60,212 nt of DNA. Origin: CAYJAD01 sp964370675 (lineage in GTDB: Bacteria > Desulfobacterota > Desulfovibrionia > Desulfovibrionales > Desulfovibrionaceae). Below the pieces are notes generated by a model. It ran no database searches and had not been told where the DNA came from. It was given only the letters and a program-made list of their open reading frames with translations. Positions 26,216 through 34,864 of the stretch are shown in pieces. A program made the translations under genes and the position numbers. Positions within the stretch are counted from its first letter, which is position 1. Every line of letters begins with the position of its first letter. The stretch spans positions 1-60,212 of the forward strand of contig CAYJKC010000009.1 in NCBI GenBank assembly GCA_964370675.1, in the 5' to 3' direction.

Positions 26216-26946
26216 TAATCTTTCCTGCTGTAGATATTCAAAATGGTAAGGCAGTGCGCCTAAAACAAGGGCGCGCTGATCAAAGTACAGTATTTGAAAA
26301 TGACCCCATCAAGGCTGCCATAGATTGGCAAAATGCTGGAGCACAGTGGTTGCATGTGGTTGACCTTGATGGCGCATTTGATGGCACTCCTACCAGTGCA
26401 AGGCTTATTAGCGATATCTGTAAGCAATTAAGCATACCGGTTCAGCTTGGTGGTGGTGTTCGTGATATAAATGTTGCCAAGGCATACATTGATGCTGGGG
26501 TGCAAAGGTTAATTATTGGTACTATGGCACTTGAAAACCCGGTCATGTTTAAAGAATTGTGTGCAGCTTTTCCAAACCGCATTGGTGTATCATTGGATGC
26601 TCAAGATGGAACACTTAAAACCAAGGGCTGGGTTGAAAGTGTTGATATTAGCGTTGAAGATGTGCTTCCACGCTTGCATGAAGATGGTGCAGCCTTTATT
26701 ATTTACACCGATATTGCCCGTGATGGCATGCAAAGTGGTGTAAATGTAGAAGCTATGCAACGTCTTTGTTCCATATCAAAGCTGCCAGTTATTGCGGCTG
26801 GGGGAGTTAGCACGCTTGATGACGTTAAAGCGCTTTACCCTTTAAGTAGGCGTAGCACCTTGCAAGGTGCTATTAGTGGGCGCGCTCTTTATGAAGGTAC
26901 TTTGAATTTAAGCGAAGCCATAAAATGGATTGCTGAACAAGCATAG
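26212..26946 (+). CDS. hisA: ProFAR isomerase
   Basis: Isomerises phosphoribosylformimino-AICAR phosphate in histidine synthesis. A 244-residue (beta/alpha)8 barrel: IIFPAVDIQNGKAVRLKQG with the catalytic Asp at its start, HVVDLDGAF, QLGGGVRD in the first half, and YTDIARDGMQSG with the second catalytic Asp. The final phosphate site is AAGGVSTLDD. Its start overlaps the lipoprotein stop by 4 nt. Confidence 0.96.
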   Translation: MIIFPAVDIQNGKAVRLKQGRADQSTVFENDPIKAAIDWQNAGAQWLHVVDLDGAFDGTPTSARLISDICKQLSIPVQLGGGVRDINVAKAYIDAGVQRLIIGTMALENPVMFKELCAAFPNRIGVSLDAQDGTLKTKGWVESVDISVEDVLPRLHEDGAAFIIYTDIARDGMQSGVNVEAMQRLCSISKLPVIAAGGVSTLDDVKALYPLSRRSTLQGAISGRALYEGTLNLSEAIKWIAEQA

Positions 26947-26970
26947 TTTTAAATTTAAGGGGGTTAGAGC

Positions 26971-28116
26971 ATGACAGAATTTAGTAAAACGAATTTGCAA
27001 AATCTACCAAAGCCTTCTGCTAAACGTGGGAACATTTTCAAACTTACTATACTTACGCTCATAGCTGTTATTGTAACGGCAAGCACTCTCTATTGGTTGT
27101 CAAGGGATGAGGAAACTAAAGAAATTATATCAGAAACTGTTAAGGAAAATGTGGATACTGCCATTAAAGACACTCCACTAGAATCTGTAGCAACCTATCT
27201 AGCACCACCTCCGCCACCAGAAGTATCAAAACCTCCTCAAAATCAAATTACCGTCAGCACCACACCAACAGTTGAACCCATAGATACACCCATATTGGAC
27301 CCCTCTACTGAGATTGGTACTGTTATGCCAAAGGTAGAAGAAGATAATCGTGTTCCCATGACATTTATTGATGACGCAGCAAGGTGGTTAGTTAGCCGCT
27401 ATAGCCCTAGTAAAGGACTAAATTTTGGGCTGGCTGCTACTAATTATCGCTATGGTCAAACTATGCGTGGATTAGTTGCACAGGGGCAAAAGGATATTAT
27501 TACTGCTCGTACAGAGCTATTGCAATATGCCTTTAATCCTACCATGCTCAATGCATTATATAATTTATATGCAGACAGATTTGTGGCTGCTCTTGGAGAT
27601 GCGGCAGAGTTTCCTACTAAGGGCAAGGCTTTAACGCCTGAGCAAACTTCTGCTATGTATAAGGCATATGCTAAGCAATTTCAGTCAGTAAGTGGTGTTT
27701 TACATGGTATTGCTGCCACCAATAATTTTTTAGAACTTGTGCAAGGTGTTGAAGATTTGGGTCAAGAATCGGTGGATGTTCTTACAAAAATTACTGATGC
27801 TGTTTTTGACCTTGATAATGCTCGTGAGGCTAAGGATAGCACGGCAGAAAAAGCTGCCCAGTTACGTATTGATGGATTAAATGCTCAATATCAGCGCATA
27901 CTTGCAGAGCGTGAACAAGCTAGTAGAGATTTAGTTAATACTATTCAATCTAAAGCCCCAGCAGCACGAGGCACGGATGCTGATACAATTATATTTGTTG
28001 CAGAATGGATTGAGCGTCGTCAAGCTAAACAAGGTAATGCCATGCAAAGTGTTAGTGTTATAGCTCAACTATTAGACGACTTGTCATCGCGCCTTGGTAA
28101 TGCTGCCAATAATTAA
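26971..28116 (+). CDS. Hypothetical membrane-anchored periplasmic protein
   Basis: A 381-residue protein with a short cytoplasmic N-terminus, one membrane helix (about 25-43, LTILTLIAVIVTASTLYWL) and a Pro-rich linker (about 78-110, APPPPPEVSKPPQ). From about 125 comes a helical periplasmic domain (DAARWLVSRYSPSKGLNFGL) with coiled-coil character at 280-320. I recognise no family. It follows hisA and precedes cobU on one strand; GGGGG ribosome-binding site. A role in the cell envelope is a guess from topology only. Confidence 0.82.
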   Translation: MTEFSKTNLQNLPKPSAKRGNIFKLTILTLIAVIVTASTLYWLSRDEETKEIISETVKENVDTAIKDTPLESVATYLAPPPPPEVSKPPQNQITVSTTPTVEPIDTPILDPSTEIGTVMPKVEEDNRVPMTFIDDAARWLVSRYSPSKGLNFGLAATNYRYGQTMRGLVAQGQKDIITARTELLQYAFNPTMLNALYNLYADRFVAALGDAAEFPTKGKALTPEQTSAMYKAYAKQFQSVSGVLHGIAATNNFLELVQGVEDLGQESVDVLTKITDAVFDLDNAREAKDSTAEKAAQLRIDGLNAQYQRILAEREQASRDLVNTIQSKAPAARGTDADTIIFVAEWIERRQAKQGNAMQSVSVIAQLLDDLSSRLGNAANN

Positions 28117-28118
28117 CT

Positions 28119-28658
28119 ATGAGTAGCATTTTATTTGTGGGCGGCACACGTAGTGGTAAGAGCCGTTTGGCAGAAAAATGGGCTGAGCAGCAAGGTACTA
28201 TACGGCAATATATTGCTACAGCCTTGGCAGAAGATGTAGCAACAAAAAAACGTATTGGTGAGCATCAAAAAAGACGTACTCAAGGTTGGTCTTGTTTAGA
28301 AGCACCTTATTTTTATCCTCAGCAATTACAAAATATTCAAGCAGACGTGGTGCTTTTGGACTGTCTTAGCATGTGGCTAAATAATCATATGGCTAAGGGA
28401 CATGATGATAAAAAAATTTTGAGCTTGGCAGAAGATTTGGCGAGGTGGATAAAAGATTTTCCTATTCCTTTAGCTGTTGTAACTTCTGAGCTTGGGCTTG
28501 GTATGGTTCCTATGTCTGAACTTGCACGTAGATATCGTGACCTGCATGGTGAACTTAATCAAATTATGGCTAATGCTTGTCAAAATGTTATTTTTGTAAG
28601 CTGTGGCTTTGGCTTATCACTAAAAGGTAAAACTACTCAAGAATTAAAAATAATTTAG
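28119..28658 (+). CDS. cobU: Adenosylcobinamide kinase/guanylyltransferase
   Basis: Phosphorylates adenosylcobinamide and attaches GMP, preparing the nucleotide loop of cobalamin. The 179-residue protein starts with the P-loop GGTRSGKS at 8-15 and keeps DVVLLDCLSMWLNN and VTSELGLGMVPMSELARRYR, all characteristic. No ribosome-binding site is evident; the start lies 2 nt after the previous stop, so coupled translation is likely. Related genes cbiET, cbiD and cbiA are elsewhere in this window. Confidence 0.94.
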   Translation: MSSILFVGGTRSGKSRLAEKWAEQQGTIRQYIATALAEDVATKKRIGEHQKRRTQGWSCLEAPYFYPQQLQNIQADVVLLDCLSMWLNNHMAKGHDDKKILSLAEDLARWIKDFPIPLAVVTSELGLGMVPMSELARRYRDLHGELNQIMANACQNVIFVSCGFGLSLKGKTTQELKII

Positions 28659-28666
28659 GTAATTTT

Positions 28667-29290
28667 ATGAAAAAGTTAACATACATTTTTTTACTATTTT
28701 TATTATTAATGCCCATGCAAGCTTTTGCTGGGCAAGATGCTGTACAAACTATTAAAGACATACAAAGTGCTTTGGACAATGCCAATCAAGAGCTTTTTGA
28801 TGCTTCTATAGATATGGAAAGCCTTGTGGGGCAATGTTTAGACGTTGTTATGGAAGATGCCAGCAAAGAAGGGCAACAAACTATTCCACCTGTACTTGCA
28901 CTTATTTTATCCGCTGCCAATATGAGTGCTGAGGCAAGAGAAACTTTGCGTAATACGCTCATTACTGAAGTCGGTGAATTTATACGCTTTGGGGTGCGCT
29001 CCGGAGCCTTTGCCGGAAAAGAAGTAAAAACAACCCCACCTGGTGGTGTGTTAGCTCCATTTTTGACCAATACTTCTATGGGGCGCAAAGAAATTACTAA
29101 TATTGGACCAGCCATTCCAGAAAGTGGTGCTGAATACGTGACCTTTGTTTTGCGTGATCATGAAAATGGAAGGTCTTATCCCGTGGAAGCATGGCTTCGC
29201 GCCACCAATGGTCAGTGGAAGGTCATTGGCATTCGTAATGTGCGCACCTTAATGCGCATGTTGCAAAATGAGTCAGAGCAGATGATGTAA
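28667..29290 (+). CDS. Hypothetical exported protein
   Basis: A 207-residue precursor with a signal peptide (YIFLLFLLLMPMQAFAG, cut after AFA). The mature protein is mostly helical in the N-terminal half (QDAVQTIKDIQSALDNANQE). The C-terminal part (YVTFVLRDHENGRSYPVEAW, then LRATNGQWKVIGIRNV) looks like an NTF2-like or Ttg2C/MlaC-like domain. The family is not certain. Ends just before a MITE-like element, four nucleotides from its left terminal repeat. Confidence 0.8.
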   Translation: MKKLTYIFLLFLLLMPMQAFAGQDAVQTIKDIQSALDNANQELFDASIDMESLVGQCLDVVMEDASKEGQQTIPPVLALILSAANMSAEARETLRNTLITEVGEFIRFGVRSGAFAGKEVKTTPPGGVLAPFLTNTSMGRKEITNIGPAIPESGAEYVTFVLRDHENGRSYPVEAWLRATNGQWKVIGIRNVRTLMRMLQNESEQMM

Positions 29291-29294
29291 TTAA

Positions 29295-29468
29295 TCGATG
29301 CTGAAAAACACAATAATCACTTGAAATAAAATATTTTTACAACTCAAGCAGACTAACGAAATTGCCAGAAAGTCGCATTACATGCCCCTGTTTCTGGTAA
29401 TTTTAATGATTTATTTTAACGGTAAAATTTTTTTGTTTTTAAGTCGATACATGGTTTTTCAGTGCCGA
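29295..29468 (+). repeat. MITE-like intergenic element (copy A, most complete)
   Basis: 174 bp bounded by imperfect 15-bp terminal inverted repeats: TCGATGCTGAAAAAC at 29295-29309, and the complement of TCGGCACTGAAAAAC at 29454-29468 (3 mismatches). A central hairpin pairs TTGCCAGAAA (29362-29371) with TTTCTGGTAA (29391-29400). There is no ORF. It fills nearly all the space between two convergent genes. Related copies are at 12915-13059 (inverted) and 9244-9310 (partial). Confidence 0.8.
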
Positions 29469-29472
29469 CTAA

Positions 29473-30711
29473 TTATACTTTTTCTGCTACAACTAAAAAT
29501 ACTGGATTTTCTGGCACAAGGCGTGTGCCTGCACCAAGTTTTGTGCTTTGATTTATACTAAGCTGTAATACTTGCCAATTAAAAGTTGTTTGCTGAAAAA
29601 AGTTTTGCACTTTGTGCAGTGTTTCAAGTAGCACGCAGCTAATAACTATGCGCCCACCTTCATCCAATGAATATACAAGGTGTTTAAGTATTTCTTCACC
29701 ATTAGCATCACTTAAACCACCTCCTACAAAAATACCTTGTGGTCTTGGTAAATCTTCTAAACATGTTGGTGCAGCGCCATGGCAAATGTCTAAAATTAAA
29801 GCACCCATTTGCTGACGATTTTTTTCAATATCTAAAATTCGCTTGTTATTTTTTTCTACTGCAACAACCCTGCCTGCATAAGCAAGAGCACACATTTCAA
29901 GGGCCACTGCGCCAGATCCTGCCCCTATGTCCCACAAAGTATGCTGAGGTTCAATGCGTAAATAGCTTAATGCTGTGGCACGAACAGCATTTTTAGTCAT
30001 TAAATTATTTTGGTGTTTTAATGACTTCGCTAAAAGCCCAAGGGTGGGGCGCAGATATTGCTTGGGTTCAATAATTACAGTGCAATAATTGGATACTTCA
30101 TCACTGTGCTGCATGGCTTTGCTAAGGCTCATGCTATAAAGTTTTTCATTAGTTTGCCCCATGTTTTTAGCTATGTGCATGGTGAAATGACGTGCTCCAC
30201 GAGCATATAAAAAAGCTGCGATTTTTTGCGGGCTTGCCTTGTCATCAGTAAGTACGCAAACAGTTTTATTGGTAAAAAGGGCTATATTTAATTGGTGCCA
30301 CGCTTCTGGTCTACCGTGCAATGTAATATTTTGCACATTGTGCCAAGCTAAACCAAGTTTAGCACAAAATCGTTGCATAATACTAATGCCTGCATGAATA
30401 CGCACGGATTTTTTCCCAAAACGTTTAATTAGGCTCACCCCAATACCAAAATACAAAGCATCGCCATCTGCTAAGACAAGTACACGTTTACCTTGAGTGC
30501 GGGATTGCTCTATAAAATTGAAAGTATTTTCTAAAGGGCTTGTAATGGCATGTAGAGATACATTTTTGGCTAGAGCCTCTTTAGGCAATTGATTAAGCAA
30601 GGCTTTGCCGCCTACTATGCAGTGCGAGCCGTGCAATAGTTTGCTTTCTTTATGGTTTAGCACTTGCCCATACATAGAAAGCACTTCTATGGGATATAAT
30701 TTTATATTCAT
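29473..30711 (-). CDS. cbiET: Fused cobalt-precorrin C5/C15 methyltransferase and decarboxylase (CbiET)
   Basis: Anaerobic cobalamin synthesis: CbiE methylates C5 and CbiT methylates C15 and decarboxylates. The 412-residue protein joins an N-terminal tetrapyrrole methylase (about 1-205, LVLADGDALYFGIGVSLIKR) to a Rossmann methyltransferase (about 225-412, TLWDIGAGSGAVALEMC binding SAM). The aerobic homologue is CobL. The ATG overlaps the cbiD stop by 4 nt. A MITE-like element lies 4 nt past the stop codon. Confidence 0.93.
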   Translation of the reverse strand: MNIKLYPIEVLSMYGQVLNHKESKLLHGSHCIVGGKALLNQLPKEALAKNVSLHAITSPLENTFNFIEQSRTQGKRVLVLADGDALYFGIGVSLIKRFGKKSVRIHAGISIMQRFCAKLGLAWHNVQNITLHGRPEAWHQLNIALFTNKTVCVLTDDKASPQKIAAFLYARGARHFTMHIAKNMGQTNEKLYSMSLSKAMQHSDEVSNYCTVIIEPKQYLRPTLGLLAKSLKHQNNLMTKNAVRATALSYLRIEPQHTLWDIGAGSGAVALEMCALAYAGRVVAVEKNNKRILDIEKNRQQMGALILDICHGAAPTCLEDLPRPQGIFVGGGLSDANGEEILKHLVYSLDEGGRIVISCVLLETLHKVQNFFQQTTFNWQVLQLSINQSTKLGAGTRLVPENPVFLVVAEKV

Positions 30712-31802
30712 ACACTAACCAAGTTTCTACCGTCAAAATGAAATAAATGCACCTTAACCTTGCGCCCTGCAAATGTAGAGGCAGTCAAGGCGCATTTTTG
30801 AGCAATGTATTCTAAAATATGTACAGCCTTTTCACTGGTAAGGATAATTTCAAGAGCGTGATTTGCCGTAACACAGCTTGTTATTTGCTGAGCTTCTTTT
30901 TTGTCAAGTCCCGCATCAATACACCATTTAGTCAAAAGTTCAAAATCCAAAGTGGCACTATGGGCATGAGTATAGGCATGACCTTGAGCAAGCTTGACTA
31001 ATTTTCCAAAAAAACAACCCCAAACCAACTTAAAAGGATACTTTGCAGCTTCTTGTAATGAAAATTGTGCAAAATCCGCAACCTGTACAGCAGCTTGAGC
31101 TGGTAATTGATCATATTTTTTAAGCAATAACCTCTCAGAGCGTCGTCCGGTGCTTAAACAAATTATAGGGCAATTTGTGGCAGCAGCAACTTGTAAACCT
31201 TGACTAATGGTAGCTTTCCAAGCTTTATGGCTAAAGGGTTTAACCGTACCTTGCGTGCCAAGTATGGAAATTCCACCCATTATACCAAGGCGCGAATTAA
31301 AAGTTTTTTTTGCAATAGTAAGCCCATCCGGAACAGATATACACACTTCAATGCCACCAGTAAAATCATATTGCTTAGCAATTTGTAAAAGTCCTGCTCG
31401 CATTTGTTTACGTGGAGCTGGGTTGATGGCAGCTTCTCCTATGGGTAATGGCAAGCCTGGTAATGTAAAAGACCCAACACCAAGACCGCCATTTATCAGT
31501 ATTTGCCCTTGATTATTATGAAGCTTAACAGTGGCATGAATAAGAGCTTGGTGCGTGACATCAGGGTCATCTCCAGCATCTTTTATTACTATACCAAGGG
31601 CTTGGTCTATACCATCAATCTTCACCTCTTTAATAGGAATTTGCAAAGTTTCTTGCCCATACATATTTTCAAGAGGTGGTATGGGTATTTGTATATATGA
31701 TGGATAATGCTCTTGACTTAGCATAAATTGAAGAGCAGCCATGGCGGCAGCAGTGGCTGCTGAACCAGTGCTAAATCCCTCACGCAACATTGTCTTTGAC
31801 AT
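30708..31802 (-). CDS. cbiD: Cobalt-precorrin-5B C1-methyltransferase
   Basis: SAM-dependent methylation at C1 in the anaerobic corrin pathway. The 364-residue protein has the N-terminal signature REGFSTGSAATAAAMAAL and further family blocks DAGDDPDVTHQA, GGLGVGSFTLPGLPLPIGE and TGRRSERLL. Its first 23 nt overlap the end of the large membrane protein gene. ATG at 31802 or at 31791 is possible; GGAAAG lies upstream of the first. Confidence 0.94.
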   Translation of the reverse strand: MSKTMLREGFSTGSAATAAAMAALQFMLSQEHYPSYIQIPIPPLENMYGQETLQIPIKEVKIDGIDQALGIVIKDAGDDPDVTHQALIHATVKLHNNQGQILINGGLGVGSFTLPGLPLPIGEAAINPAPRKQMRAGLLQIAKQYDFTGGIEVCISVPDGLTIAKKTFNSRLGIMGGISILGTQGTVKPFSHKAWKATISQGLQVAAATNCPIICLSTGRRSERLLLKKYDQLPAQAAVQVADFAQFSLQEAAKYPFKLVWGCFFGKLVKLAQGHAYTHAHSATLDFELLTKWCIDAGLDKKEAQQITSCVTANHALEIILTSEKAVHILEYIAQKCALTASTFAGRKVKVHLFHFDGRNLVSV

Positions 31803-34800
31803 ATTGTTTACTTTCCAAAGAACACAATGGTAAAATTTCCTTAAGGTATGTTCTATGCATAGCTAAATAAAAAGCTAAAGGTTTTCCAAATTGACGCCCT
31901 AACATACCATCAACAAATAGCCTGCTTATATCACGCTCTTGCATAAGAACTAATTGAAAATATCCAAAAATATTTCGTTCTTCTTTGCTCATTCTTGCTA
32001 ATATTTTTTTGCATACTTCTTGAGACCTAGGTCGATACAACCAAAAATACATAAAATCTAGAGCATTAACCATTAAAGTGCGCCTAAGGGCTGGATTTCG
32101 TTCACCAACCTTTTTCATAAAACGCTTAGGTTTAACCATGAGATTTAAAATATCATCTTCTGGAAAAAGCAATTCAATTTGCACATAGCAATTGAACATT
32201 TGTTGAAATTTTGTTTTGTAGTCCCAGCGGCGCATGCGTACATTGTTTTTATGATCAGCATAACCCTCTATCAATGCTGCCACCGTGTCCGAAGCCATTT
32301 TAGAAATAATAGCAGAACCCATTTGTATAAAATTACTAGGGTCAGCCACTTGAGTTAAAAATAATATTTCATATATAATTCCACTAAATAAAATGGCCAT
32401 AGGTATGGCAAGCGCACTACGAAATATATTGCCAATTATAGCAGCTTTTGGCAAACCTCGAATGATATTATGCCAAGCAATATATAAACCATTAACGGCT
32501 GCCATAATGCTATAAACCATAACAGTGTGATTTGACACTGTATAACCAAGGGTATTTTGTAATAATATAATACGCACCCCAAGTTCTAATAAGGGTACGG
32601 AAAATCCCGTATACATTAACGAATCGCAAAGCCTAGACCAACTAACATGGTCACCCCAGCGTAAAAGCGTTGAGCGGTGCAACCCTCCACCTGCCACCAC
32701 AGCTTGCACAATATTACGTACACCAGTTATGCCAAACCAAATTAATGGTCCAAACCAAGCTAAAAACCACCAAGTTTGAGTATACTGGAAGGCTATGCAA
32801 GCAGGAATAAATCCTATTAATACCTTTAAAATATTAGCAAGACGTGAATTAAGATATTTTGGCGCAGGCATAGCATCTGGTGTGGATGTGGAGTGGTGTC
32901 GTTTATGAGTTTCTTTTTTCACATTACCTAGAGCTGCAATGTTGCCAGGCTTTGCGATACGTGCTGAAGAAGATCGCGGTGACCATTCTTGTTCTTTAAT
33001 ATATCCATAATGATAGTGACCAGGTATAAGGCGTATAAGACGCGTAAGTAAGCTTTGTTGTGGTATAAAATCATTGGGGGTTAGGCGCATATTATAATAC
33101 ATGGTCATATAAAATGGCACAGCAGTATTTTCCTTTTGCTTTTCTAGTGCTTTTTGCGCATTTTTAGGCAGAGTGTCGTTAAAGACCAAGCCCATGCCTA
33201 TATCACTTTCTGGTCTGCCTGTGGCATCGCTACCCATATGCACCCACAAAGGTTTTGAAGTATAAAAATTCTTAAAAAGCTGAATATTACCTAAAATATC
33301 TTGCAGTACAGCACAACGCTCTGCTTGTTCTACTGAGATTTCTTGCCCCTCTTGGTCTTGCTGTAGGCGATTTTTTAACTTTGTAAGCACAACATGCTTA
33401 AGCCTTGGAACGCTAGCTTCATTAATGGCAAATTGTAATTCTACAATTTCATTTATGTTTTCAATTTTATCATCATTCCATACGCGCAAATTAAAAAGTT
33501 CAAGGTGAGTGACTAAGCCTTGACATTGCCATAAAATTTCAAGCACATCTTCAGCATCTAAGTTGGCAATGTTTAGTGTTATTAAATTATTATTATAAAT
33601 GCTTGATAGCCAATCAAGCAAAGCTATGGGCTTTAAGCGTAAAAGCTCAGGTGTGTTAGGCTCAGTGCTTGGCACATATGGTGAAGGTAGTTCAGGATTA
33701 TTTATAGGTGCAATATAATCATTATATATGCAGGCACTGGTAATGGAATTTAAAGCTTCACAATAAGTTGCTTGCTTTTGATGCATATCTTGGTCTGCGC
33801 ATGGTTCTATAGTTTCAAAATTGGCTTTAGCTTGCTCTATTTGTGGTAGCAAATGAATAAAAATGCACTCAGCAAGATGCACCAGTGATGCTTGCCCAAC
33901 GCCAACAAATGCTTTAAAAATATCAGGTGTTATGCATGGTATGCCACTGACATCTAAATTAAATTTATTTGCTAGACTTAAGCGATGTTTGGTATTCCAC
34001 GCATCCAAAACCATGAAGACGTAACGCTGTTGCCAAGCAGATGCCTCGCGCCCAAGCTCCATTAAATGACGCATGGGTGCTTCGTTTAAAAATTCTAAAA
34101 AATCATCAGGCGAATATAAACCACGTGGACTCCAAATAAAATGTGCATATTTATTTCTAAAAGGCACAGCGTATTCAAAGCCAATGCGTACCTTTATGCC
34201 CACAATGGCGGCAGCACTAAGCACTTCACGTGCAGCGTCTTCTTCAATATAATTATAATAAATAATAGTTAGATGGCGAATGCCCCTAATCCAAGCATCC
34301 ATAACTAAGTGTGTAGAGTTTTTACGCCCCTTGGTATTGGCATCGTGCACATGATGGTCAAAAGCCAGTTGACTCCAATCTTCTGGCATCTCAATAAGAC
34401 CATAATGTGCTAAAAGTTCACGCACTACATGAGGTGTTCCACGAGCTGCTCTTCGAAAGTCTGAAGCTAAATAAATTTGCCGTTGAATGTTACCATGAGA
34501 GCGGATTAACTCCTTCATAATTTCAATAAGAACACGCGCGGTATTTCGCCTAAAATTGGTTTTGGCACTATGTAAAACTTCATCATATAGAGAACTTAAG
34601 GCGTTGAGCCGATTTTGGCTATTGCCCATCTCTAAACTATCAATAAGCCTTGCTACAGAATAGGCCACGCGCATTTCTCGCGAGAGAGTGAGAGTTTTTA
34701 TACCATGTGGGTGAAGATTGGTTTCAGAAAAAGTTTGACTCCATTTCATATTGTCGGCTTTGCCTACAATGGAGTTTACAAGGGTCAATAACTCAAAATC

Positions 34801-34833
34801 TTGTTTATCAAAATATAGCTTTGACCACCACAT
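31780..34833 (-). CDS. 1017-residue membrane protein with PHP-like N-terminal domain
   Basis: No named family recognised. After a helical N-terminus (1-150), residues 158-222 follow the PHP metallohydrolase pattern: FDHHVHDANTKG (H160, H161, H163), then LVMDAWIRGIRHLTIIYYN and IKVRIGFEYAVP with E220. The usual TDHN after the second strand is IYYN here, so the metal site may be altered. Residues 405-455 look leucine-rich-repeat-like. Four to six membrane segments lie at about 665-830, and a charged C-terminus follows. GAGGTAG precedes the ATG. It overlaps cbiD and follows a CntK-like racemase by 31 nt. Confidence 0.85.
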   Translation of the reverse strand: MWWSKLYFDKQDFELLTLVNSIVGKADNMKWSQTFSETNLHPHGIKTLTLSREMRVAYSVARLIDSLEMGNSQNRLNALSSLYDEVLHSAKTNFRRNTARVLIEIMKELIRSHGNIQRQIYLASDFRRAARGTPHVVRELLAHYGLIEMPEDWSQLAFDHHVHDANTKGRKNSTHLVMDAWIRGIRHLTIIYYNYIEEDAAREVLSAAAIVGIKVRIGFEYAVPFRNKYAHFIWSPRGLYSPDDFLEFLNEAPMRHLMELGREASAWQQRYVFMVLDAWNTKHRLSLANKFNLDVSGIPCITPDIFKAFVGVGQASLVHLAECIFIHLLPQIEQAKANFETIEPCADQDMHQKQATYCEALNSITSACIYNDYIAPINNPELPSPYVPSTEPNTPELLRLKPIALLDWLSSIYNNNLITLNIANLDAEDVLEILWQCQGLVTHLELFNLRVWNDDKIENINEIVELQFAINEASVPRLKHVVLTKLKNRLQQDQEGQEISVEQAERCAVLQDILGNIQLFKNFYTSKPLWVHMGSDATGRPESDIGMGLVFNDTLPKNAQKALEKQKENTAVPFYMTMYYNMRLTPNDFIPQQSLLTRLIRLIPGHYHYGYIKEQEWSPRSSSARIAKPGNIAALGNVKKETHKRHHSTSTPDAMPAPKYLNSRLANILKVLIGFIPACIAFQYTQTWWFLAWFGPLIWFGITGVRNIVQAVVAGGGLHRSTLLRWGDHVSWSRLCDSLMYTGFSVPLLELGVRIILLQNTLGYTVSNHTVMVYSIMAAVNGLYIAWHNIIRGLPKAAIIGNIFRSALAIPMAILFSGIIYEILFLTQVADPSNFIQMGSAIISKMASDTVAALIEGYADHKNNVRMRRWDYKTKFQQMFNCYVQIELLFPEDDILNLMVKPKRFMKKVGERNPALRRTLMVNALDFMYFWLYRPRSQEVCKKILARMSKEERNIFGYFQLVLMQERDISRLFVDGMLGRQFGKPLAFYLAMHRTYLKEILPLCSLESKQYVKDNVA

Positions 34834-34864
34834 AACTACCTCAACTGTTAATATTTAGTTGCAT

